Below, piece by piece: positions 1 to 10,455 of a stretch of DNA of 64,000 nucleotides; within the stretch, counting starts at the first letter, position 1; every line of letters starts with the position of its first letter. Source of the stretch: Bacteroidales bacterium (lineage in GTDB: Bacteria; Bacteroidota; Bacteroidia; Bacteroidales; VadinHA17). A program made the position numbers and the translations under genes. The stretch spans positions 1 through 64,000 of the forward strand of contig JALONV010000011.1 of NCBI GenBank assembly GCA_025454755.1. The letters are read 5' to 3'. A model generated the notes under the pieces. It was not told the origin of the DNA and did no database searches. It saw nothing but the letters and a program-made list of their open reading frames with translations.

Positions 1-171
1 GATGCATTTGCAGATCTGCCTGCATTGAGCATTGTCGGACATCCGGTATGCATCAATCCTGAACCGAGACTGGAAAGAATTGCAAAGAAAAAAGGCTGGA
101 AAATAAATTATTGGAAAAAAGAAAATTTAACCACGGGTTGCACGGAGATCACGGATAATAGCAGAGAGTAA
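1..171 (+). CDS. C-terminal fragment of HAD-IB/SerB-like phosphatase (truncated by window start)
   Basis: Frame 1 is open from base 1 to TAA at 169-171: DAFADLPALSIVGHPVCINPEPRLERIAKKKGWKINYW..., which resembles the HAD-IB C-terminus (D.xxDLPxLxxVGxPxxxNPxxxLxxxAxxxGW). Not in the ORF track because the start lies outside the window. Confidence 0.7.
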   Translation, partial: DAFADLPALSIVGHPVCINPEPRLERIAKKKGWKINYWKKENLTTGCTEITDNSRE

Positions 172-203
172 AATCCGTGTAAATCCGTGTTATCCGTGGT
201 AAA
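120..203. repeat. Intergenic hairpin repeat built from ATCCGTG/CACGGAT words
   Basis: accacgggttgcacggagatcacggat ... atccgtgtaaatccgtgttatccgtggt are imperfect inverted arms; a related sequence lies at ~60180-60235. Confidence 0.7.
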
Positions 204-257
204 AAAAAGAATTATGAATAACAATAAATAATAAATCTCAATTTAAATCATAACATC

Positions 258-2372
258 ATGAAAAATCTGCTTTACCTTTTTGTAATCCCTGCATTTATGG
301 CATCCTGCAGCAGCGGTTCACAGGAAAAAATTGTCTACCCCGCCACCAAAACAGGCGATGTAGTCGACACCATTTTTGGCACTTCTGTCGCCGACCCATA
401 TCGTTGGCTCGAGGATGATATGTCGGAAGAGACCGCTGCCTGGGTTAAGGAACAGAATGTAGTCACTTTTGGTTACCTTGAAAAGATACCATACAGGGAA
501 GCCATTAAAGAGAGGCTCACACAAATCTGGAATTATGAAAAATTCGGTATGCCCTTCAGAGAAGGAGACTATACCTACTTTACTAAAAATAACGGACTTC
601 AGAACCAGTTTGTTTATTATCGCCAGAAGGAGAACGGCGAACCTGAGCTCTTCCTCGATCCCAATACTTTCTCTGCCGACGGCACCACTTCGCTTGGCGA
701 GATGGGATTCTCAAAAGACGGCAGCCTGATGGCTTATTCGATATCAGAGGGTGGATCGGACTGGAGGAAAGTGATAACAATGAATGCAATAACAAAAGAA
801 ACCATTGGAGACACACTGACTGATATTAAATTCTCCGGCATTTCATGGCAGGGCAACGATGGCTTTTATTACTCCAGATATGATAAGCCAGAAGGAAGTG
901 AGCTCTCTGCAATGAATGATAATCAAAAGCTTTATTTTCATAAACTTGGTACGAAACAGTCTGAAGATAAGGTTATCTTCGGCGCTAATATTAATAGAAG
1001 GACTATAGGTGGTTATGTGACCGAAGATGAAAAATACCTTGTTGTGACAACTGCAGTATCCACGACAGGCAATGAACTCTATATCAAGGATCTGATAAAG
1101 AAATCAAGTGATTTCCTGGTTGTTGTAAACAATTTTGATAACGACCATAATATAATTGATAATGAGGGTTCAAAACTCTATATAGCTACAAACCTGAATG
1201 CTCCAAATATGAAGATAGTGACGGTTGATGCTGAAAAACCAGGAGTCGAAAACTGGGCTGACTTTATTCCCGAAACTGAAAATGTGCTTCACCCTTCTAC
1301 CGGGGCCGGATATATTTTTGCCCACTATCTTGTTGATGCAATATCGCAGGTTAAACAATATGATAATACCGGGAAACTGGTCCGCGATATAACCCTTCCC
1401 GGAGTAGGCAGTGCAGGTGGTTTTAGTGGTTGGAAAGATGATAATGAGATTTACTATTTATTTACAAATTACACCACACCTCCCACGATTTATAAACTTG
1501 ATCCGGAATCAGGAGAAGCACAGATTTACAAAAAACCAGCTGTGGATTTTAAAGGAGACGAATATACGACAGAGCAGGTATTCTACACATCAAAGGATGG
1601 AATGAAGGTTCCTATGATCATCACTTATAAAAAAGATACTCAACTCAATGGAAAGAATCCGACATTACTTTATGGTTACGGCGGCTTTAGCATAAACCAA
1701 ATTCCGGGATTCAGCATTACAAATGCGTGGTGGCTTGAGAACGGAGGAATCTACGCTGTTCCGAATATCAGGGGTGGAGGAGAATACGGAGAAAAATGGC
1801 ATCTGGCAGGAACCAGGATGAACAAGCAGAATGTGTTCGATGATTTCATTGCTGCTGCAGAATATCTCATCAATAATAAATATACTTCGCCCGAATATCT
1901 GGCAATCAGAGGTGGATCCAACGGCGGACTCCTTGTAGGAGCGGTCATGTCACAAAGACCCGATCTGATGAAAGTTGCACTTCCTGCTGTTGGTGTTATG
2001 GATATGCTTCGGTACCATAAATTTACTATCGGCGCCGCCTGGGCTTATGATTTTGGAACTGCCGGGGAAAGTCCCGAAATGTTTAAATATATTCTGAAAT
2101 ACTCACCTCTTCACAATGTAAAGGACGGAGTCAGTTATCCGGCCACCCTGGTCACAACTGCTGATCATGATGACAGGGTTGTTCCTGCACATTCATTCAA
2201 ATTCGCCGCACAGCTGCAGGCAAAACAGGCAGGCAGCAATCCCGTCCTGATAAGGATTGAAACAAAGGCTGGTCATGGCGCCGGAACGCCTGTAAGCAAG
2301 ACAATTGAACAGTATGCTGATATTTTCAGCTTTACACTTTGGAATATGGGAATTAAAAAACTGAATCAATAA
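258..2372 (+). CDS. Prolyl oligopeptidase family serine peptidase (S9A)
   Basis: Lipoprotein-like N-terminus; DPYRWLED; GGSNGGLL nucleophile motif; C-terminal D..DDRVVPAHS and GHGAG motifs. Confidence 0.95.
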   Translation: MKNLLYLFVIPAFMASCSSGSQEKIVYPATKTGDVVDTIFGTSVADPYRWLEDDMSEETAAWVKEQNVVTFGYLEKIPYREAIKERLTQIWNYEKFGMPFREGDYTYFTKNNGLQNQFVYYRQKENGEPELFLDPNTFSADGTTSLGEMGFSKDGSLMAYSISEGGSDWRKVITMNAITKETIGDTLTDIKFSGISWQGNDGFYYSRYDKPEGSELSAMNDNQKLYFHKLGTKQSEDKVIFGANINRRTIGGYVTEDEKYLVVTTAVSTTGNELYIKDLIKKSSDFLVVVNNFDNDHNIIDNEGSKLYIATNLNAPNMKIVTVDAEKPGVENWADFIPETENVLHPSTGAGYIFAHYLVDAISQVKQYDNTGKLVRDITLPGVGSAGGFSGWKDDNEIYYLFTNYTTPPTIYKLDPESGEAQIYKKPAVDFKGDEYTTEQVFYTSKDGMKVPMIITYKKDTQLNGKNPTLLYGYGGFSINQIPGFSITNAWWLENGGIYAVPNIRGGGEYGEKWHLAGTRMNKQNVFDDFIAAAEYLINNKYTSPEYLAIRGGSNGGLLVGAVMSQRPDLMKVALPAVGVMDMLRYHKFTIGAAWAYDFGTAGESPEMFKYILKYSPLHNVKDGVSYPATLVTTADHDDRVVPAHSFKFAAQLQAKQAGSNPVLIRIETKAGHGAGTPVSKTIEQYADIFSFTLWNMGIKKLNQ

Positions 2373-2578
2373 CAGATTATATATGCTGAAAACCGGGTTT
2401 ATGCTCCGTCAGTGATAAAGGAAAGATACATGCTTGAAAAAACAAAAACCCAGATACTATGGATACTATGGAGAAGAGTCTCATTCCGGTTCACATTCAC
2501 TTTCGTACGGACAATGGAAATTCTCCGGAGGCGGTTCAATGAGAAAAGGAGCTGAAGTTTCTATCACACTTATATGAA

Positions 2579-2659
2579 ATCTGCGTAAATCTGCGAAATC
2601 AGCGGGAAACATTTTTCGGAAGTTTTTCTTTCCCGCAGATACCGCAGATAATCGCAGAT
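2579..2659. repeat. Inverted repeat of GCAGAT words between convergent genes
   Basis: Arms 2579-2609 (atctgcgtaaatctgcgaaatcagcgggaaa) and 2629-2659 (tttcccgcagataccgcagataatcgcagat) are imperfectly complementary over 31 nt. Confidence 0.75.
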
Positions 2660-2665
2660 AAGTAT

Positions 2666-3769
2666 TTATAAATCTTTGTTGGTTCCTGTAAGATCAAGGA
2701 TCATCTGCAACTCATCGCCGCGGTAAGCCGAACCATCTTTTCTGAAAATATCATGGAACCAGAGTTCCGGCTCTGAACCGTCAGGGATTGGTGTATCCCA
2801 TGCATAGATGGTATTGGTTTTCCCTGAAACCAGTCCCCAGTTAATTGCACCTATATTCTGCTCCTTAAGCATCGGCATTATGTTAGTAAAGAGGCTGTTG
2901 TGCTTTCTTGCCATATACTCGGTGCACACCAGCGGACGGTTAAATCGTCTCAGTGAATCGATCATAGCCTGATGATTTGCCGGATTAGAATAATTATGAT
3001 ATGTAATTATATCTGAATGGCTCAACTGGAACTTATTCAGATCTGTCAGTCTGTAGCTCCAGACTCCTGACGAAAGAGGTTGTGAAGGATTCACTTCTCT
3101 TCCCCACCGGAAAGTTTTTTCAAGGAGAGGCATCGATTTATTGCCATAATCCGAGTTGCCCGGCTCATTGTACATATCCCATATTGCAATGCGGTTGTCG
3201 TCCCTGAATGTAGTAAGGATATCTTTCACATATTCTTCAAGGACTTTTATTATCTCCGGATCTGTAAAGAGAAGATCACCCGGATCTCTCACCCATCCGG
3301 AATTATGGATTCCCGGTTTCGGATCAGGTTGTTTACCTGCCTGGTATGTGGGATTCCAGCAGTCGTCGAAAAAGACAAAAATTGTTTTAATTCCATTCTT
3401 ATCAGCTATGTCAAGGTATTCATTCATCCTCTTTTTAAAACCCTCTTTATCCGTCTCCCATGCAAGGTGATGAAGATAAACCCTCATATAGTTCATTCCA
3501 ATCTCGTCAGCCCAGCGAAGTTCCTTCCCGATAGTTTCAGGGTCGAATGTTTCTGCCTGCCACATCTCCAGCTGGTTGACTGCAGTGGAAGGAATGAAGT
3601 CACATCCTCTCGGCCAGTTCTGCACCATATACCATTGCTGGGCTTTTTCGATGCTCCATACTTCCGCAGCTTTTGTTTCTGCCTGTTTTTTTGGCGCATT
3701 ATTGCACGATGCTGCAAGAAGAAGGATTCCGGCAATTGCCAGTAATAAATATTTAATTCTCATTTTCAT
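2666..3769 (-). CDS. Lipoprotein with glycoside-hydrolase (GH5-like) TIM barrel
   Basis: Lipobox LLAASC; DMYNEPGN (acid/base E) and CTEYMAR (nucleophile E) motifs. Confidence 0.75.
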   Translation of the reverse strand: MKMRIKYLLLAIAGILLLAASCNNAPKKQAETKAAEVWSIEKAQQWYMVQNWPRGCDFIPSTAVNQLEMWQAETFDPETIGKELRWADEIGMNYMRVYLHHLAWETDKEGFKKRMNEYLDIADKNGIKTIFVFFDDCWNPTYQAGKQPDPKPGIHNSGWVRDPGDLLFTDPEIIKVLEEYVKDILTTFRDDNRIAIWDMYNEPGNSDYGNKSMPLLEKTFRWGREVNPSQPLSSGVWSYRLTDLNKFQLSHSDIITYHNYSNPANHQAMIDSLRRFNRPLVCTEYMARKHNSLFTNIMPMLKEQNIGAINWGLVSGKTNTIYAWDTPIPDGSEPELWFHDIFRKDGSAYRGDELQMILDLTGTNKDL

Positions 3770-3979
3770 TTTTGATTATTAAGTTCTGCAATATATGAAA
3801 AACCTATACAGAGTCCACAGAGTCACATAGCTGTCAGGGCTTATTGAGCGAGATTTGCCGTCGGAAAGTCGGTAAAGGTTGCTCATACTCATGTCGAGTC
3901 CTTTGAATTTAAGAATAAAATGACCAGAAATTGTTTTTTCATCTCCCGGGTTTTTATAAATCTTTATATATGCAAATTA

Positions 3980-4855
3980 TTATATGACTCTATAGTTCTC
4001 GTAGAAGGTATTTATTCCAAGATATTTCTTAAGGAATATCTTCCCCCGGTATTTGAATGGGACTTTGTTGAATGAAATATCATGCTCAAAGTTCCAGTTT
4101 TTACGTTTGATATGATTCTCCATTACTGCAGGATGGGTGCCATTGAAAAGCTTCAGGGCATCGATCGATGAATAATCAAATGCGTTCTGTCCTTTGCTGA
4201 CCTCCTGTATCCAGCTGATATCCTCATAGAAAGTTGAGGCATTCTTAATCTTGTCCATCATCACCTCTGGTTTCTTGACCCATCCATAATGATATACATA
4301 AGCATCGATTGGCTTTACGTTCAGTTTTTCATTGTCATCCTTTCTGAAACCCTGCGCATCACGGTATGAATAGATCGATTTATTATTCCTTATAACCCGT
4401 ATCTCATTCCTGTACCATCGTTGTGAGATGCCAACATGATCATATGAACCGTAAAAATGGAGGTATTTGAAAAGAAGCCCGTCTACTGCCTTATTGTCCT
4501 TCCACTTTTCCATTGCCGATCTTATTGTCTCAAGGTATTTTTCGTGCACCACCTCATCACCCTGGATATAAAATGCCCAGTCTGAATCATCCGGAACAGC
4601 CTTAAAAGCTTTATCGGTTTCTGAGGCGAATACCTTGCCTCCCCTTTTCATCTCAGGAGAATCGTCCCAGATTGTGTTTATTGTCCTTACTTTCTGTTTG
4701 TCAACTGATTGAATAAGTTCCTCTGTGCTGTCCTCTGAATCGCCCACGGCAACGACAAAATTATCACAAAGAGGCAGGATGGATCTTATAGCCTCCGTGA
4801 CAGGATAGTCAAACTTCACAGCGTTTCGGATGAACGTAAATCCGGTGACTTTCAT
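3980..4855 (-). CDS. Glycosyltransferase family 2-like protein
   Basis: MKVTGFTFIRNAVKFDYPVTEAIRSILPLCDNFVVAVGDSEDST ... WAFYIQGDEVVHE, a GT-A type N-terminus. Confidence 0.75.
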   Translation of the reverse strand: MKVTGFTFIRNAVKFDYPVTEAIRSILPLCDNFVVAVGDSEDSTEELIQSVDKQKVRTINTIWDDSPEMKRGGKVFASETDKAFKAVPDDSDWAFYIQGDEVVHEKYLETIRSAMEKWKDNKAVDGLLFKYLHFYGSYDHVGISQRWYRNEIRVIRNNKSIYSYRDAQGFRKDDNEKLNVKPIDAYVYHYGWVKKPEVMMDKIKNASTFYEDISWIQEVSKGQNAFDYSSIDALKLFNGTHPAVMENHIKRKNWNFEHDISFNKVPFKYRGKIFLKKYLGINTFYENYRVI

Positions 4856-5000
4856 TCAGATAAAACTTAGAATATTAAATAGAGCCTTTACAAATTTATA
4901 CAAAAAGATAAGACATTTGATTATATTATTCGTTAGCAATATTTTCCCCGGTGAAAACAATACCCAGAATATTGACCATCTTAACTTTTGCAATTCATAT

Positions 5001-5115
5001 ACTTTGTGTATCCTTTGTGATCCCGATAGCTATCGGGACCTTTGGCACCTTAGTGGTTAAATTTTTTTAAACCACAAAGTATCTCAAAGGTTAGCACTAA
5101 GTAATACAAAGGAAT
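5001..5115. repeat. CAAAG/CTTTG inverted repeat interrupted by a TCCCGATAGCTATCGGGA palindrome
   Basis: ctttgtgtatcctttgtga [tcccgatagctatcggga 5021-5038] cctttggcaccttagtggttaa ... ttaaaccacaaagtatctcaaagg...acaaagg. Confidence 0.7.
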
Positions 5116-5270
5116 ACATTAAATTAAGAACATTTATGAATTAAACAGATTAGGGATTTAATATAAGAACTTAAAAAATATTAATTCTCTGTAACAAAAT
5201 CAATTAAAAACTTTTCAGAAATCATAAACTGACTATTTTTGAAACTTGTAACGAATTTAAAATATATTGT

Positions 5271-6377
5271 ATGATCGGGAAGATAAAATCAGTCAGCGCG
5301 GCAGTTTTGTTAGTGGTTTTTATTTCAACTGGTTGTTCTGTAAAAGAAGCCGTTAAAACAGAAATTACCAGACCTGCAGTTAAAAATATTATCCTCTTTA
5401 TCGGCGACGGAATGGGGACTGCCCAGGTTTATGCAGCTATGAGCGTCAGCAAAAATCCTCTGGTTATTGAATCATTTCCATATACCGGGTTCAGCAAAAC
5501 ATGGTCGGCAAATAATTATGTTACTGATTCAGGCGCGGGTGGAACAGCTATTGCCTGTGGAGTAAAAACAAAAAACGGAATGATCGGAACAACTCCCGAT
5601 TCTGCCGCTGTTACCTCAATAACCGAGATCGCCCATAAGAACGGGCTGGCTACCGGAATATTAAGCACAAGCCATATTACACATGCCACCCCTGCATCAT
5701 TTGTTGCACATAACAGTGGAAGAAGCAATTATGAAGATATCGCAAATGATTTTCTCAATGGAACCGTTGATGTTTTTATCGGCGGCGGCGAAGACTATTT
5801 TCGGAACCGGGAGGATAATAAAGATCTGACAGTCAATCTAAAAGAAATGGGATATGATGTTGTGTACAATCTTGAAGATCTGAAAAATTCAGGTTCTGCG
5901 AAATTAGCAGGCTTGCTTGCCAAAAAAGATCTTCCGAAAGCTTCAGAGGGAAGAAGTGGAATGCTTGCAGAGATGACAAGAAAAGCGATAGAAACACTCA
6001 GCCGCGATGAAGACGGATTTTTTCTGATGGTGGAAGGATCAATGATCGATTGGGGAGGACATGCCAGGAATTTCGATTACATAGTCTCGGAGGTTATTGA
6101 TATGGATGAAGCAGTAGGCGTTGCCAGGGAATTTGCTGAAAAGAATGGTGAAACTCTGATAGTAATTACTGCAGATCATGAAACAGGAGGGATGTACCTT
6201 TCCGGTGGAAACATCTCCCGAAAAACAGCGACAGCCGGCTTCAATGAAAAGGGAGACCACACAGGTATTATGGTGCCGATTTTTTCATATGGCCCGGGCG
6301 CAGAAAAATTCTCAGGAATACATGATAACACATTCTTTATGAGTCAGTTCCTCGAACTTCTGGGAGTAGAAAAATAA
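5271..6377 (+). CDS. Alkaline phosphatase
   Basis: FIGDGMGTAQV, VTDSGAGGTAIACGVKTKNG (catalytic Ser) and TADHETGGM metal-binding motifs. Confidence 0.93.
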   Translation: MIGKIKSVSAAVLLVVFISTGCSVKEAVKTEITRPAVKNIILFIGDGMGTAQVYAAMSVSKNPLVIESFPYTGFSKTWSANNYVTDSGAGGTAIACGVKTKNGMIGTTPDSAAVTSITEIAHKNGLATGILSTSHITHATPASFVAHNSGRSNYEDIANDFLNGTVDVFIGGGEDYFRNREDNKDLTVNLKEMGYDVVYNLEDLKNSGSAKLAGLLAKKDLPKASEGRSGMLAEMTRKAIETLSRDEDGFFLMVEGSMIDWGGHARNFDYIVSEVIDMDEAVGVAREFAEKNGETLIVITADHETGGMYLSGGNISRKTATAGFNEKGDHTGIMVPIFSYGPGAEKFSGIHDNTFFMSQFLELLGVEK

Positions 6378-6392
6378 ATACTTACTCCTTCA

Positions 6393-8954
6393 ATGAAGCT
6401 TTTATACCGATATGTACTTCTTTTGTTCATTTTTTTGTATTCCTGCTCAGGATGGTTTGAATTATATGGCCAGGGAACAGGCTTAACTGAAATAAAAGGA
6501 ATAGTCACAGATGAGTTAACCGGCGATCCGATCCATTTTGTATCAGTATATCTTAAAGGTAAAGGAATTGGTACGCTGACCGACGAAAAGGGAAGGTATC
6601 TTATTGAAACAAACACACAGGCATCAACCATTGTTTTTTCATTTGTCGGTTATAATACTGAATCCAGAAGTATCTCCCCTGGCAGGGAACAAACCATAAA
6701 CATAAGCTTATCCCTTGCATCAATAGCTCTGAATGAAGTTGTGGTTAAGGCTGAGAAGAAAGCCTATAGAAACAGGAACAATCCTGCTGTCTCTCTGATT
6801 AACAATGTCATAGCTCATAAAGACGAGAACAGTCCGGATATTTATGATTTTCTCGAATATAAAAAATATGAAAAAATACAGTTTGCCATAAGTAACATTA
6901 GTGAAAAACTAAAATCGAAAAGTTCTTCCGGCAAATTCGAATTCATTTTCAGAAATATAGATACAACCAGGCGGATCGGAAATAATATTCTCCCGATATT
7001 TATTAAGGAATCCATTTCTGACCACTATTTCAGAAAAGAACCGGAAGCTTCAAAAGATATAATTATTGCCGAAAAAACTGTCAACCTCGATGAATACATT
7101 GACAAGAAAGGCGTTACAAATTATCTTAATTATTTATACCAGGATGTCAATATCTATGATGCAGAGATCTTTTTCCTTACAACCAAATTCCTGAGTCCGA
7201 TTGCAAGAACCGCTCCTGCATTTTACCGATTTTATATCATTGATACCCTTCCATTAAATGAACTTAAATGCGTCCGGCTTTTCTTCGAGCCCCGTAACAA
7301 ATCTGATTTTTTATTCCACGGGAATATCTATGTAACTCTCGACAGCAGCTATGCTGTCAGAAGGATCGATATGGGAATTAATAAGGGAATTAACCTTGAC
7401 TGGATCCAGGATATAATTATAACACAGGACTTTGACACATTCGGACATGATGCATGGCTGCTTTCAAAAGAAGAGATATCTGTAGATGTGGGAATTGCTA
7501 AAAGTACAACAGGCGTATATGGCCAGCGGACCACATATTTTAAAAACTACAAAATTAATGAACCTGTAAGCGAGCTTTTCTTAAAAGGGGCTGAGAAAAC
7601 CGAAAAACCGGATCCTGCATCATCGATCCCCGATTACTGGAATTCAAACAGGTTTGTCCCTCTGACAAAACAGGAAATGGATATTTATTCCACTATTGAC
7701 TCACTGAAAAACCTTCCGGCATTCAGAAGAAGGATGGATTTTGCCCTCTTCCTTACATCCGGCTACCTGAAAGCCGGAAAATTTGAGCTGGGACCGTCAA
7801 ACAGCTTTTATAGCTACAACAGAATTGAAGGTCAAAGATTCAGAGTCGGGGCAAGAACATCAACACTGTTAAGCAAGAAAATAACACTCGACGGTTATAC
7901 AGCATTCGGCGTGAACGATAAAAGATTTAAATATGGTGCAGGAGTGACATACTCTTTTACACCCAGGTCGATCTATGAGTTTCCGGTTAAATCAATCAAA
8001 GTCAGCTATATGAAGGACATCCGGATTCCCGGACAGGAACTTCTCTTTCTTACGCCTGACAACCTGTTCTTCTCTCTGAAAAGAGGAGTGAACGACAAGT
8101 TCCTGCTCAACAGAACATTTAAAATAGAACACCTGAATGAATTTAAAAATCATTTCTCTTATCAGACCGGCTATAGCTTTACCCGTCAATCCCCTGAAGG
8201 AAACCTTTACTTTAACACTGATAACTATGGTCCGGGCCCTGGTGAGACAGGATATATTGACATTTCAGAGTTCTTTGTGAACTTTCGATATGCTCCCGAT
8301 GAAACATTCTATGAGGGGAAAGTGTGGAGAAGTGTCTATCCGGGTAAAAAACCAATATACCAGCTAAAGATTGCCGGTGGTTCAACAGTGCTTTTCAATG
8401 ATTATGATTACCTGAAACTCCAGCTAAATGTAACCAGAAGATATATTGTATCAATAATCGGATATACAGATATTACTTTTGAAGCAGGGAAAATTTTCGG
8501 TAAGGTGCCATATCCCCTGCTTTATGCACACAGGGCAAACCAGACCTATTCATACCAGAAGCAATCATACAACCTTATGAATTTCCTGGAGTTTGTGAGT
8601 GACAGGTATGTTTCACTTAATGCAGATTACTGCTTTAATGGGTTTATTTTTAACAAAATACCTCTTATAAAGAAACTGAAACTAAGGGAATGGGTCACAT
8701 TTAAGGTACTCTATGGAGGGTTGCTTACGAGTAACGATCCCGATTACCATGATGATCTTTTCCGTTTCCCGCTCGACAGCTACGGTGTGCCTCTTACCTA
8801 CACTCTTGAGAAGAAACCTTATATAGAAGCCAGCATAGGAGTAGCAAATATCTTTAATTTGTTAAGAGTTGATCTGATTAAAAGATTTACTTACCTTGAT
8901 AATCCGAACGTCTCTGAACTCGGGGTAAGAATCCTGATTAAGATTGATATCTGA
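6393..8954 (+). CDS. DUF5686 / carboxypeptidase-regulatory-like domain outer-membrane protein
   Basis: N-terminal signal; KGIVTDELTGDPIHFVSVYLKGKGIGTLTDEKGRYLI (CarboxypepD_reg-like); long beta-rich C-terminus typical of the family. Confidence 0.8.
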   Translation: MKLLYRYVLLLFIFLYSCSGWFELYGQGTGLTEIKGIVTDELTGDPIHFVSVYLKGKGIGTLTDEKGRYLIETNTQASTIVFSFVGYNTESRSISPGREQTINISLSLASIALNEVVVKAEKKAYRNRNNPAVSLINNVIAHKDENSPDIYDFLEYKKYEKIQFAISNISEKLKSKSSSGKFEFIFRNIDTTRRIGNNILPIFIKESISDHYFRKEPEASKDIIIAEKTVNLDEYIDKKGVTNYLNYLYQDVNIYDAEIFFLTTKFLSPIARTAPAFYRFYIIDTLPLNELKCVRLFFEPRNKSDFLFHGNIYVTLDSSYAVRRIDMGINKGINLDWIQDIIITQDFDTFGHDAWLLSKEEISVDVGIAKSTTGVYGQRTTYFKNYKINEPVSELFLKGAEKTEKPDPASSIPDYWNSNRFVPLTKQEMDIYSTIDSLKNLPAFRRRMDFALFLTSGYLKAGKFELGPSNSFYSYNRIEGQRFRVGARTSTLLSKKITLDGYTAFGVNDKRFKYGAGVTYSFTPRSIYEFPVKSIKVSYMKDIRIPGQELLFLTPDNLFFSLKRGVNDKFLLNRTFKIEHLNEFKNHFSYQTGYSFTRQSPEGNLYFNTDNYGPGPGETGYIDISEFFVNFRYAPDETFYEGKVWRSVYPGKKPIYQLKIAGGSTVLFNDYDYLKLQLNVTRRYIVSIIGYTDITFEAGKIFGKVPYPLLYAHRANQTYSYQKQSYNLMNFLEFVSDRYVSLNADYCFNGFIFNKIPLIKKLKLREWVTFKVLYGGLLTSNDPDYHDDLFRFPLDSYGVPLTYTLEKKPYIEASIGVANIFNLLRVDLIKRFTYLDNPNVSELGVRILIKIDI

Positions 8955-8980
8955 TGGCCCCGATTCTTCTATCCATGCTA

Positions 8981-9811
8981 TTACTGCTTAACCAGCTCAA
9001 CTCTCCTGTTCAGAGCCCTGCCCTCTTCAGTATCATTGGTTGCGACAGGTGAGGTCGGACCATTGCCACAAGCTTTCAGCAAAGATGAACTTACCGAGAA
9101 CTCGGAGACAAGAGCATTGACAACAGATGTTGCCCTCTCCATTGAAAGCTTTATATTGGCATCGAAAACACCTGTGTTATCTGTATGCCCGACAACATAA
9201 AGCTTAAGATTCGCATCTTCCTTTAACAATTTGCTGATCTGTTCCAGAGTCGGCTGTGACTCAGGCTTAAGAACCGATTTTCCTGTGTCAAAATAGATGC
9301 CATATACTGCGACCTTTCCGGATTCCCTGATGCTATTCGCCATACTGCTGGCATCAGCGACCACATCCTGTGACATTGCTTCCTTTTCAATAATGTTAAG
9401 GGTATAAGAATTTGTGACCGCCTCCATCTGTGCCCAGGTTTCTTTTCCGCCTTTTACAAGCTTCAGTATCACATACTGGGCTCCCCCGTCTTCAAACTGA
9501 TAGACGAGCTGACCGCCGATATTCTTTATTGCATTTGTGTAATTCCTGGTTATCTGAAGCGGACTTGCAGGTTGAGCGTTTTCCTTGATCCAATAAATAT
9601 AGAAAAGGGAGTGCCCCTCCACAGCCTGGGTTTTTCCCGGACCAACTGTGAACTCAAACCTGTCGAACTGGATATCGTCACACCTGGAGATATAATAACC
9701 AGGCATTCTTGTGAATAAAACCGGATCTTTGCTACCCTCAGCATCATCCTGTGCAATCAATGGTATAATTCCGGCAAACAACAGGAGAAAATAAGCAATA
9801 AATTTTTTCAT
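8981..9811 (-). CDS. OmpA-family protein (DUF4892-like N-terminus)
   Basis: Signal peptide; C-terminal OmpA signature YVVGHTDNTGVFDANIKLSMERATSVVNAL...NRRVEL. Confidence 0.85.
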   Translation of the reverse strand: MKKFIAYFLLLFAGIIPLIAQDDAEGSKDPVLFTRMPGYYISRCDDIQFDRFEFTVGPGKTQAVEGHSLFYIYWIKENAQPASPLQITRNYTNAIKNIGGQLVYQFEDGGAQYVILKLVKGGKETWAQMEAVTNSYTLNIIEKEAMSQDVVADASSMANSIRESGKVAVYGIYFDTGKSVLKPESQPTLEQISKLLKEDANLKLYVVGHTDNTGVFDANIKLSMERATSVVNALVSEFSVSSSLLKACGNGPTSPVATNDTEEGRALNRRVELVKQ

Positions 9812-10092
9812 AGTAGTGAAGTTTATGATTTGTGTCAGTCTTGTAAATTGCTATTCGGACAACAGTGTTAATTTATTAACATAAATTTAAGCATAAATTG
9901 ATGATAATATTACTGATAATTTAAGAATTCCTTTTTCTATCAGGCTTCAATTGAAGTATTCAAAAAAACCGGCTATTTTCATCCTCAATAAAGTGAACTG
10001 CTTTCCATTTGAACCGGCATCTGAGTTTTATTTAAAATGGTTCAAAATCAGATAAATGTAATCCGGATGGTATTTTTCCGTATATTTACATC

Positions 10093-10266
10093 ATGAAAAA
10101 CAGGATAACAACAGAAGACGATCTCCCCGAATTAAAGAAGGAAGATCTGAAAGCCGCTGCAGAACGCAGAGAGAATTATGCACGCGCCAGGGATTTACAG
10201 GCAGAGGAATTTAACGTTGCGATTGAACGCAGACTTGAAAAAGACAAACAGGATCGAAAGGCTTGA
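10093..10266 (+). CDS. Small charged hypothetical protein (57 aa)
   Basis: My translation: MKNRITTEDDLPELKKEDLKAAAERRENYARARDLQAEEFNVAIERRLEKDKQDRKA*; not in the supplied ORF track (below its length cutoff). Confidence 0.5.
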   Translation: MKNRITTEDDLPELKKEDLKAAAERRENYARARDLQAEEFNVAIERRLEKDKQDRKA

Positions 10267-10290
10267 TTATTAAACTTTATTCAGGAATTT

Positions 10291-10449
10291 ATGTTCGAAA
10301 AGAAACCAAATATTGCATCCCCCGACCTTTCGAAAATGAAAGAGGTAATTATCGACCACAGAACAAAAATTTATATTGCACCCGGAGCAGATGTCGAGGA
10401 GGCAAAAACCCGATACCGCGAAAGAAACAATACAAAGAGATCAAGGTAA
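10291..10449 (+). CDS. Small hypothetical protein (52 aa)
   Basis: My translation: MFEKKPNIASPDLSKMKEVIIDHRTKIYIAPGADVEEAKTRYRERNNTKRSR*; directly follows the 57-aa ORF. Confidence 0.45.
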   Translation: MFEKKPNIASPDLSKMKEVIIDHRTKIYIAPGADVEEAKTRYRERNNTKRSR

Positions 10450-10455
10450 CAGATA

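Noticed and set aside
4830-5060. 76-aa ORF on + strand
   Set aside because: Spans the CTTTG hairpin repeat and nested palindrome; no coding features.
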